A DNA stretch of 11,757 nucleotides from Syntrophomonadaceae bacterium (GTDB lineage: Bacteria > Bacillota > Dethiobacteria > DTU022): NCBI GenBank assembly GCA_007127255.1, contig SKZS01000015.1, positions 1 to 11,757 of the forward strand. Direction: 5' to 3'. Shown here in pieces: positions 6,488 through 11,757 of this stretch (position 1 is its first letter; each line of letters starts with the position of its first letter). The notes beneath the pieces are model-generated. The model had not been told where the DNA came from. It did no database searches and worked only from the letters and a program-made list of their open reading frames with translations. A program made the position numbers and the translations under genes.

Positions 6488-6928
6488 ATGCAGCGCATCT
6501 TACTGGCGGTTGATGGCTCGGAATATACAGATAAAGTTGTGGAAAAGGGTCTGGTTTTAGCAGAAGGAGTTAATGCGGAGGTAACAGTTGTAACTGTTGT
6601 TGGAGAATATGTTTTTAGTCCCCGGGTTAGTTTACAGTTTTCCGATGATAACTGGGATCGGATCAACAAGCATCTGAAGGAAGAGGCTGAAGAAATTGTC
6701 GAAAAAGCAGCCAAACCTTTCAAGGATAAAGGGTTGACTGTGAAGACTAAAGCAGTAATTAGTCACCAGGCTCCTGCTGATGCTATTTGTGAACTGGCCA
6801 GAGAAGGTGATTTTGATTTAATTGTTATTGGAAGTCGCGGGCTGAGAGGGGTCAAGGAGTTGTTCCTGGGAAGTGTCAGTAACAAGGTGGCTCATATGGG
6901 CTGTACCAGTGTCCTGATAGTAAAATAA
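6488..6928 (+). CDS. Universal stress protein, UspA family (first of tandem pair)
   Basis: A 146-aa single-domain Usp (alpha/beta, Rossmann-like, typically a dimer). The N-terminal ILLAVDGSEYT strand carries the conserved Asp-Gly-Ser, and the C-terminal nucleotide motif G-2x-G-9x-G-S/T is intact: G115, G118, G128, S129 (GSRGLRG to LGSVS). It is therefore predicted to belong to the ATP-binding subclass. The family supports survival under starvation, oxidative or energy stress; the partner is unknown. A negatively charged helix rich in Glu and Lys lies at about 61-80. The start is ATG at 6488, 8 nt after GGAGG. The second Usp, of identical length and clearly homologous along its whole length, follows after 42 nt, so the two look like a tandem duplication transcribed from the promoter at 6432-6460. 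Confidence 0.92.
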   Translation: MQRILLAVDGSEYTDKVVEKGLVLAEGVNAEVTVVTVVGEYVFSPRVSLQFSDDNWDRINKHLKEEAEEIVEKAAKPFKDKGLTVKTKAVISHQAPADAICELAREGDFDLIVIGSRGLRGVKELFLGSVSNKVAHMGCTSVLIVK

Positions 6929-6970
6929 AATCTTAAGTAAATTTAAATTTTTTATAGAGGAGTGAAGGTA

Positions 6971-7411
6971 ATGTACAAAATTCTGGTGGCAATTGATGGC
7001 TCGGATCATTCGGAAAAAGTTATCGAAGAGACTATAAAAATTGCAAAAGCTTTAGAAGCAGAAGTAACTGTACTGAACGTTACAGGAGAATACGATTTTA
7101 AAAGTACAATTAGTATTCATATGTCCGATGATTACTGGGAGCAGGTTAAGAAAAATATGAAAGAAGAAGCAGAAAAAATTGTAGGTAAAGCCGCCGAAAG
7201 ATTAAAAGAACAAGGGATAAATGCAAAAACAGAGGTTTTGCTTGGTAAGCAGTCGCCTGCGGATGGAATTTGTAAAATGGCGGATCGGGGGGACTTCAAC
7301 CTGTTAATTATGGGCAGCCGACGGGTGCGAGGCCTCAAGGAGGCTTTCCTCGGTAGTGTAAGCAATAAAGTATCTCACTGTACAGAGAAAAATGTATTAA
7401 TTATCAAGTAG
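6971..7411 (+). CDS. Universal stress protein, UspA family (second of tandem pair, altered nucleotide motif)
   Basis: A 146-aa Usp, colinear with its upstream copy without any obvious indel (shared SDD-W block, KEEAE-IV, APAD/SPAD, FLGSVSNKV). The N-terminal ILVAIDGSDHS matches the family. In the C-terminal motif G115 and G128-S129 are kept, but the second glycine is Arg118 (GSRRVRG instead of GSRGLRG), so ATP binding may be weakened or lost. That would make the pair one canonical and one modified Usp, possibly a heterodimer. AGAGGAG at 6956-6962 sets the ATG at 6971 (8 nt); an in-frame GTG at 6962 overlaps the ribosome site and is unlikely. There is no separate promoter in the 42-nt gap, and transcription ends at the hairpin at 7446-7490. 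Confidence 0.92.
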   Translation: MYKILVAIDGSDHSEKVIEETIKIAKALEAEVTVLNVTGEYDFKSTISIHMSDDYWEQVKKNMKEEAEKIVGKAAERLKEQGINAKTEVLLGKQSPADGICKMADRGDFNLLIMGSRRVRGLKEAFLGSVSNKVSHCTEKNVLIIK

Positions 7412-7445
7412 CAGTTATAGGGCATCTAGTCTTATTTAAGTTTTT

Positions 7446-7490
7446 AAGCCTGCGCTCCAGACTTTGGTAAAGAGCGCAGGCTTTCTGTTT
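7446..7490 (+). terminator. Rho-independent terminator after the usp pair
   Basis: AAGCCTGCGCTC (7446-7457) pairs perfectly with GAGCGCAGGCTT (7472-7483), giving a 12-bp GC-rich stem with a 14-nt loop followed by TTCTGTTTT. This is the strongest terminator in the window. The minus-strand side has an A-rich tail, so it mainly serves the plus strand. Confidence 0.85.
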
Positions 7491-7533
7491 TAAACAAGCA
7501 GTTGCATATCGATATCCATATTGTTTGGTGGAT

Positions 7534-7878
7534 TTAAACTTCTTTCTCTGCGTCAGGATTGATTCCTTCACTGATTGAACTGTTTACTTTTTGCATAAAC
7601 TCACTAAACTCGTTCTGGGCTCTGGCATAAGCCTGAATTGTCAGGTTAGTATCCATTTTGCTTTTTAAGTCATTAAACTGCTGAATTTGTTCTTCGCTGG
7701 GCTGTACTCCTGACTGTTGTGCAAATTGAATCTGCTGCTGCAGTTCCTGGATCTCCTTGATCATTTGACTGGCTTCAGAATCTTCCTGCATGTTTTCAGA
7801 AACTCTTTCCAGTTCCTGGTATTCCTCAGTTTTACGAATTTCTTGTCCTAGTTCTTTCGCTTTCTCAATTACACTCAT
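7534..7878 (-). CDS. YlbF/YmcA family protein
   Basis: A small 114-aa, highly charged, mostly helical protein (VIEKAKELGQEIRKTEEYQE at 3-22) followed by a Gln-rich helix (about 45-58) and a second amphipathic helix (FNDLKSKMDTNLTIQAYARA, 68-87). The spacing and the Q-AYA-AQNEF pattern match the YlbF/YmcA (Com_YlbF) family. In Bacillus, YlbF and YmcA (with YaaT) act in a complex that affects RNase Y-dependent mRNA maturation, competence, sporulation and biofilm. The role in this organism is not shown, and Clostridia often carry several uncharacterised paralogues. AGGAGG precedes the ATG with usual spacing. It lies 137 bp downstream of kbl on the same strand, with a small hairpin between, so it probably has its own promoter, which I could not place with confidence. 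Confidence 0.8.
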   Translation of the reverse strand: MSVIEKAKELGQEIRKTEEYQELERVSENMQEDSEASQMIKEIQELQQQIQFAQQSGVQPSEEQIQQFNDLKSKMDTNLTIQAYARAQNEFSEFMQKVNSSISEGINPDAEKEV

Positions 7879-7989
7879 TTAAAAAAACCTCCTGAAATTA
7901 AAGTCGATAATCACCCTTCTGTTTTTGACCCGGAGATTCCTTCAAAAAGTTTAAATTAGTTTAAGCTAATTAGGAGCATTTTTAATTAT

Positions 7990-8016
7990 AACCCGACGTT
8001 CAATTATGATCGGGTT
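7990..8016 (-). terminator. Weak hairpin at the 3' end of kbl
   Basis: AACCCGA (7990-7996) and TCGGGTT (8010-8016) form a 7-bp perfect stem with a 13-nt loop, touching the kbl stop codon. The minus-strand continuation (ATAATTAAAAATG) lacks a clear U-run, so termination may be partial or the hairpin may only protect the 3' end. Confidence 0.35.
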
Positions 8017-9203
8017 TAAATCACATTCAATTCTTTGCCTACCTTGATAAATGCAGAAACAGCCTTGTCGAGATGTTCTTTTTCGTGAGCGGCAGAGAGC
8101 TGAACCCTGATGCGTGCCTTGCCTTTCGGGACAACAGGATAGGCGAAACCAATCACGTATATGCCTTCTTCCAGCATCAGGTCGGCCATTTTTAATGCCA
8201 GCGGTTCGTCATATAACATTACAGGAACAATTGCTGTATCACCGGGAACAATTGTAAACCCGGCGTCAAGCATTTTTGTGCGGAAGTAAGAGGCATTTTT
8301 TGTAACCTTATCCTGCAGTTCAGTTGACTCCGTAAGCATTTCAAGAACTTTCAGGGTGCCGCCGACTATCGCGGGGGCCAGTGAATTTGAGAAAAGGTAT
8401 GGTCGTGAACGTTGGCGCAGCATTTCAATCAGCTCCCTGCGCCCCGAGGTGCAGCCGCCCATAGCCCCGCCGAGAGCTTTGCCGAAGGTTGTGGTGATCA
8501 GGTCTATTTTCTCTTCCAGGCCAAAGTGTTCAAAAGTGCCGCGTCCTGTTTTGCCGATATAGCCGGTGGCGTGGCTGTCGTCGACCATTACCAGGGCATC
8601 ATATTGCTCAGCCAGGTCACATATTTCAATTAATTTGGCGATGTCTCCGTCCATTGAAAAAACGCCGTCAGTCGCAATAATGCGGTATTTTGAGGATTGG
8701 GCTTGCCTGAGGCAATCCTCTAATTCTTCCATGTCAGAATGGCGGTAGCGGAAGCGCGCTGCTTTGCACAGCCTGACACCATCGATTATCGAGGCATGAT
8801 TAAGCTCATCGGAAATAATAGCGCTTTCGGCACCGAGTAAAGGTTCAAATATTCCACCGTTAGCATCGAAACAGGCAGCATAGAGGATGGTGTCTTCCGT
8901 ATTTAAAAATGTAGAGACTTTCTTTTCTAATTCCTTGTGAATCTGCTGGGTGCCGCAAATAAAGCGGACAGATGAAAGACCATAGCCCCATTGTTCCATA
9001 GTTTCCTGTGCTGCCTTGATTACTTCCGGATGGTTTGATAAGCCGAGGTAATTATTTGCGCAGAAGTTTAAAACTTCTTTGCCGGTGGATACTTCTATAT
9101 CAGCCGACTGCGGACTGGTAATTATGCGTTCCTCTTTAAACAGGCCTTGATCCTTTAGCTCATTAAATTGGCCTTTAAGGTCATTGATAATATTTTTGGA
9201 CAT
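8016..9203 (-). CDS. kbl: Glycine C-acetyltransferase (2-amino-3-ketobutyrate CoA ligase)
   Basis: PLP enzyme of the alpha-oxoamine synthase family. It cleaves 2-amino-3-oxobutyrate with CoA to glycine and acetyl-CoA, the second step of threonine catabolism. The 395-aa length matches E. coli KBL (398). The PLP lysine is K242 (TTTFGKALGG), the cofactor aspartate D208/D209 with H211 lies in VDDSHATG, and ring-stacking H136 lies in LNHASIIDG; the corresponding E. coli residues are about two positions higher. N-terminal NFCANNYLGLSNHPE (46-60) is the family's substrate-binding segment. GAGAGG lies about 8 nt before the ATG. tdh, which makes its substrate, is 96 bp upstream on the same strand, supporting a tdh-kbl operon and this assignment over 8-amino-7-oxononanoate synthase, since no biotin genes are nearby. 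Confidence 0.93.
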   Translation of the reverse strand: MSKNIINDLKGQFNELKDQGLFKEERIITSPQSADIEVSTGKEVLNFCANNYLGLSNHPEVIKAAQETMEQWGYGLSSVRFICGTQQIHKELEKKVSTFLNTEDTILYAACFDANGGIFEPLLGAESAIISDELNHASIIDGVRLCKAARFRYRHSDMEELEDCLRQAQSSKYRIIATDGVFSMDGDIAKLIEICDLAEQYDALVMVDDSHATGYIGKTGRGTFEHFGLEEKIDLITTTFGKALGGAMGGCTSGRRELIEMLRQRSRPYLFSNSLAPAIVGGTLKVLEMLTESTELQDKVTKNASYFRTKMLDAGFTIVPGDTAIVPVMLYDEPLALKMADLMLEEGIYVIGFAYPVVPKGKARIRVQLSAAHEKEHLDKAVSAFIKVGKELNVI

Positions 9204-9299
9204 ATATAAAACCTCTCTTAATTATGGAATTTTACAATTATAAATTATGAAACCGGCAGCAGGGTAATGCCAGGGGTGCAAAATGTCAGCACGGTAGGT

Positions 9300-10259
9300 T
9301 TAGTCCCCCTGCTTTAACCTGGCTTTCAGTTTACTGAGCATATCTTTAGTCATCATTTCCAGATCATACCGGGGGTTCCAGCCCCATTCAGCGCGGGCTG
9401 CTGAATCGTCGAGTGAATTAGGCCAGCTGTCGGCTATTGCCTGCCTGACCGGGTCGACATCGTAGTCGATACTAAAATCGGGTATATGCTTTTTAATTTC
9501 GGCAGAAAGCTCCTTTGGTGTTACAGATATGGCCGAAACATTGAATGCGTTACGGTGCTGCAGTTTACCCGGGTCTGCTTCCATCAATTTTACCGCGCCC
9601 TCGAGAACATCGGGCATGTAGATCATATCTATTGAGCTGTTTTCTTCCAGGAAACATGTATATTTGCCTTTCTTAATAGCATCGTAAAAAATGTGAACTG
9701 CATAATCAGTAGTGCCGCCACCTGGCAGGGCAGCGCTGGATATAACCCCGGGGTATCTCAGTCCACGAATATCGAGTTCATACTTGGTGTGATAATAGTC
9801 GCAGAGCAGTTCTCCTGATATTTTCGAAATGCCGTAGATGCTGGTGGGTCGGGTGACAGTATCCTGGGGAGTTTTATCCTTGGGTGAATCCGGTCCAAAG
9901 ACAGCTATTGAACTGGGGAAGAAAATAGAGCAATTGTACTCTCTTGCTGTTTCCAGGATTTTGATCAGGCCGTTCATGTTAACATCCCATAGAGCCTGGG
10001 GATTTTCTTCACCGGTAGCAGAAAGCAGAGAGGCGAGATGATATACAGTATTTACGCCGTGTTTCTTGATAACAGATGATATGTTTTCTCTACTTGTAAT
10101 ATCAAGAATTTCAAACGGTCCAGTATCAACTACACTTTCGCAGCTTTCTTTAATTCTTCCAGAAGCGATGACGTTATCAGTACCATACTTATCACGGAGA
10201 TAGGGCACCAGTTCAGTTCCAATTTGACCAAGAGCGCCGGTCACCAAGATTTTTTTCAA
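9300..10259 (-). CDS. tdh: L-threonine 3-dehydrogenase, NAD-dependent epimerase/SDR type
   Basis: Oxidises L-threonine at C3 to 2-amino-3-oxobutyrate with NAD+. This is the extended short-chain (UDP-galactose epimerase-like) form, not the zinc-dependent alcohol-dehydrogenase form found in E. coli. The 319-aa protein has the Rossmann GALGQIG (8-14), a catalytic Tyr-x3-Lys (Y142 and K146 in YGISKISGE), the preceding PSSIAVFGP (115-123), and the TDH-specific LRYPGVIS followed by PGGGTTDYAVHIFYDA. The start is TTG at 10259, with a G-rich ribosome site (AGGGGGG) 9 nt upstream; no better ATG exists in frame. It is first in the tdh-kbl unit, with a probable promoter at 10340-10368, and is divergent from a homocysteine methyltransferase-family gene. 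Pairing with kbl makes the threonine assignment strong. Confidence 0.92.
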   Translation of the reverse strand: MKKILVTGALGQIGTELVPYLRDKYGTDNVIASGRIKESCESVVDTGPFEILDITSRENISSVIKKHGVNTVYHLASLLSATGEENPQALWDVNMNGLIKILETAREYNCSIFFPSSIAVFGPDSPKDKTPQDTVTRPTSIYGISKISGELLCDYYHTKYELDIRGLRYPGVISSAALPGGGTTDYAVHIFYDAIKKGKYTCFLEENSSIDMIYMPDVLEGAVKLMEADPGKLQHRNAFNVSAISVTPKELSAEIKKHIPDFSIDYDVDPVRQAIADSWPNSLDDSAARAEWGWNPRYDLEMMTKDMLSKLKARLKQGD

Positions 10260-10339
10260 TTTAGCTGTCCCCCCTATTTAGCTGGCGTGTTATGTATCGG
10301 GAAATCAGGTTCTTGAAAACATTCTCATATCCGACTACA

Positions 10340-10368
10340 GTTATAATAATTCGCTTTTTCTTAAGCAA
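10340..10368 (-). promoter_or_regulatory. Probable promoter of tdh-kbl
   Basis: On the minus strand TTGCTT (10368-10363), a 17-nt spacer and TATAAC (10345-10340). This would give a leader of about 74 nt before the TTG start of tdh. The -10 is 5/6 and the -35 weak. Confidence 0.45.
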
Positions 10369-10395
10369 TATCCTTTAGCTCTTGAAGGAATGGTT

Positions 10396-10404
10396 TGATA
10401 TAAT
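10396..10404 (+). promoter_or_regulatory. Probable extended -10 promoter of the homocysteine methyltransferase-family gene
   Basis: TGATATAAT gives a perfect -10 (10399-10404) with an upstream TG. No recognisable -35 lies at 17-18 nt. The transcript would start near 10411 and carry a leader of about 109 nt that includes the inverted repeat at 10460-10496. Confidence 0.5.
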
Positions 10405-10459
10405 AAAAGAAGTTTCTAAGAAGAAAGATCCTGCTCATACTTGTGCAGATTAAAAAGAG

Positions 10460-10496
10460 TATAGATAAAGACGGCTTATATTAAGCGCTATCTATA
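10460..10496 (+). repeat. 37-bp nested inverted repeat in the leader of the methyltransferase gene
   Basis: TATAGATA (10460-10467) is perfectly complementary to TATCTATA (10489-10496). Inside, GCTTA (10474-10478) pairs with TAAGC (10482-10486) around TAT. As RNA this is a two-part stem with an asymmetric internal loop, ending 23 nt before the ATG. As DNA it could be an operator. I do not recognise it as a SAM, cobalamin or T-box element. Confidence 0.5.
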
Positions 10497-10519
10497 ACCG
10501 AAGAAAGTGGGGAATCTTA

Positions 10520-11386
10520 ATGGATTTTAAAAAAACTCTGGCCGTAAAGAAGGTAATAATTTTTGATGGAGGAACAGGGACTGAATTGGCCCGGCGCGGT
10601 GTGGAAGCAAGTGGTGTTACAAATTTGGCAAATCCTGAGGCAATTCTTAAGTTTCACAGTGATTATGCCGGGCTTGGGGTAGATGCTTTAACTACGAATA
10701 CTTTTACCATGAACAGGATCAGTATAGAATCAAAAGGTCTTGAAGTTGATCTCAGGGAGGTAAACCTGGCGGGGGTCAACCTGGCCAGGGACGCTGCCGG
10801 TGAAAACCAATATGTGTTCGGAAACATAGGTCCGACCGGAAAGCTTCTCGAACCATATGGCACTTACAGCGAAGAGCAGTTTGCTGATAATTTTGAAGAG
10901 CAGGCTCGTATTCTGCTTGAGGGAGGGGTAGACGGGTTTATTATCGAGACAATGACAGACCTGCGCGAAGCGGTTTGTGCTTTAAAAGCTGCCAGGGCAA
11001 TTTCAGATTTGCCGATAATTGTAACGCTTTCTTTTGCAAGTACAGAAAAGGGAGGACGTACTATTATGGGCAATACAGTATCGGAAGTTGCCGAAGTTCT
11101 GGAGAAGCACGGAGCTGATGTCCTTGGCGCTAACTGCGGAGATTTAGCGCCTTTAGAAATGGCCCGGATTGCAGCAATCTATAAAGAGCATACAAGCCTT
11201 CCCGTTTTAATCCAACCCAATGCCGGAATGCCAAAGTTAATAGATGATCAGACAGTTTATGACATGTCTCCGGAGGAATTTGCAAAAGGTATCATGAAAT
11301 GTATTAACAGCGGAGCTTCCCTGGTTGGAGGTTGCTGCGGGACAACCCTTGAGCATTTAGAAGCAGTAATACAGCAGGTCCGGTAA
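10520..11386 (+). CDS. Homocysteine S-methyltransferase family protein (stand-alone MetH-type N-terminal domain)
   Basis: A 288-aa Zn-dependent barrel protein that activates a thiol, typically homocysteine, as methyl acceptor to form methionine. The DGGTGTEL opening (16-23), LTTNTFTMN (57-65), GNIGPTG (101-107) and IIETMTD (141-147) are family segments. The three zinc cysteines are C206 (GANCGD) and C272-C273 (GGCCGT). There is no folate, cobalamin or activation domain, so it must use a partner methyl donor such as a separate corrinoid protein, S-methylmethionine or a betaine-type donor; none is encoded in the window. The ribosome site is the modest GTGGGGA just upstream of the ATG at 10520. 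It is divergent from tdh-kbl and followed after 70 nt by a molybdopterin oxidoreductase. Its physiological acceptor might be another thiol. Confidence 0.85.
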   Translation: MDFKKTLAVKKVIIFDGGTGTELARRGVEASGVTNLANPEAILKFHSDYAGLGVDALTTNTFTMNRISIESKGLEVDLREVNLAGVNLARDAAGENQYVFGNIGPTGKLLEPYGTYSEEQFADNFEEQARILLEGGVDGFIIETMTDLREAVCALKAARAISDLPIIVTLSFASTEKGGRTIMGNTVSEVAEVLEKHGADVLGANCGDLAPLEMARIAAIYKEHTSLPVLIQPNAGMPKLIDDQTVYDMSPEEFAKGIMKCINSGASLVGGCCGTTLEHLEAVIQQVR

Positions 11387-11456
11387 ATGTAAAATTTATT
11401 ATAGCGGCAAAAGTTATATCTAGTGCGGTTATTATTAGCATATGGAGTTTTTAAAG

Positions 11457-11757
11457 ATGAGGACTTTCAAAACAACCTGTTCTTTAGACTGTTGGGACCA
11501 GTGTGCTTTACTGGTAAAAGAAGCCGGTGGCAAAATCATATCAATCGAACCGGATCCCGATCAGCCTGTAACCTGTAATATCATTTGCAGTAAAGGCACA
11601 CAGCACATACAACGGCTAAACCATCCCGATCGTTTGCGTTATCCCCTGCTTAAAAAGGGAAGCACGTTTCAGCGGATCGGCTGGCGTCAGGCATTGGAAG
11701 CTATGGCTGAAAATATCAGGGTTACCCTGGAAAGTTATGGCCCCCTGGCCCTGCTGC
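11457..11757 (+). CDS. Molybdopterin-dependent oxidoreductase, N-terminal fragment (runs off window)
   Basis: The first 100 codons of a DMSO-reductase-superfamily catalytic subunit. The N-terminal 4Fe-4S motif is C8-x3-C12-x3-C16-x27-C44, followed by SKG (45-47), which holds the lysine typical of this cluster. Then comes a LNHPDRLRYPL segment (54-64) and the IGWRQALEAMAENI stretch (74-87), both characteristic of the family. There is no twin-arginine signal before the cysteines, so the protein is probably cytoplasmic. GGAG at 11444-11447 is 9 nt before the ATG at 11457; an in-frame ATG at 11442 lacks a ribosome site. The substrate cannot be told from this fragment (formate, polysulfide, aldehyde or other). 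The gene continues beyond the window, so it is truncated by the window and not broken. Confidence 0.88.
   Translation, partial: MRTFKTTCSLDCWDQCALLVKEAGGKIISIEPDPDQPVTCNIICSKGTQHIQRLNHPDRLRYPLLKKGSTFQRIGWRQALEAMAENIRVTLESYGPLALL

Noticed and set aside
7506..7515. 10-bp palindrome ATATCGATAT downstream of the ylbF-family gene
   Set aside because: A short AT-rich palindrome without context; likely chance.
7954..7971. AATTAG/CTAATT inverted repeat upstream of the ylbF-family gene
   Set aside because: Short AT-only stem in AT-rich sequence; could be an operator, but there is no supporting evidence.

Overview
The window reads as a chromosomal segment of a low-to-mid GC Firmicute, most likely an anaerobic Clostridia-class organism (Peptococcaceae or Syntrophomonas-like). 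The reasons are strong AGGAGG-type ribosome binding sites, repeated TTG starts, a YlbF/YmcA-family protein, an amino-acid-fermentation gene set, and the start of a molybdopterin oxidoreductase with an N-terminal Fe-S motif. The taxon is inferred from gene content and style only. I see no IS elements, phage genes, CRISPR arrays, tRNAs or rRNAs.

Left arm (74-4793, all +): a ketopantoate hydroxymethyltransferase (panB family), an unassigned probable TIM-barrel protein, a Glu/Leu/Phe/Val dehydrogenase-family enzyme with an altered side-chain pocket, a fold-type II PLP dehydratase resembling the EutB branch of threonine dehydratases, and a RidA enamine/imine deaminase. A 13-bp perfect hairpin separates the dehydrogenase from the dehydratase-ridA pair. 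A terminator-like hairpin closes the arm at about 4874-4910.

Middle (4968-7878): a stress/translation-flavoured block. A baeRF-like protein (bacterial relative of archaeo-eukaryotic release factors) on the minus strand faces two tandem universal stress proteins on the plus strand across a 362-bp intergenic region that holds good sigma-A-type promoters in both directions. A strong terminator (7446-7490) ends the usp pair. A small YlbF-family protein lies on the minus strand beyond it.

Right arm (8016-11757): tdh and kbl (minus strand, tdh first) form the classical threonine to 2-amino-3-oxobutyrate to glycine plus acetyl-CoA pathway. Divergent from them is a stand-alone zinc-dependent homocysteine S-methyltransferase-family protein, with an inverted repeat in its 5' leader. 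The window ends inside the first 100 codons of a molybdopterin oxidoreductase.

Functionally the window is dominated by amino-acid and 2-oxo-acid chemistry. Threonine or related hydroxy amino acids could be consumed by two routes, dehydratase plus RidA or TDH plus KBL. The GDH-like enzyme would interconvert an amino acid and a 2-oxo acid. PanB-type and homocysteine methyltransferase-type enzymes link to one-carbon metabolism. The most unusual part is the left-arm cluster, where panB lies away from panC/panD beside an unassigned protein and a dehydrogenase whose pocket departs from the glutamate consensus.
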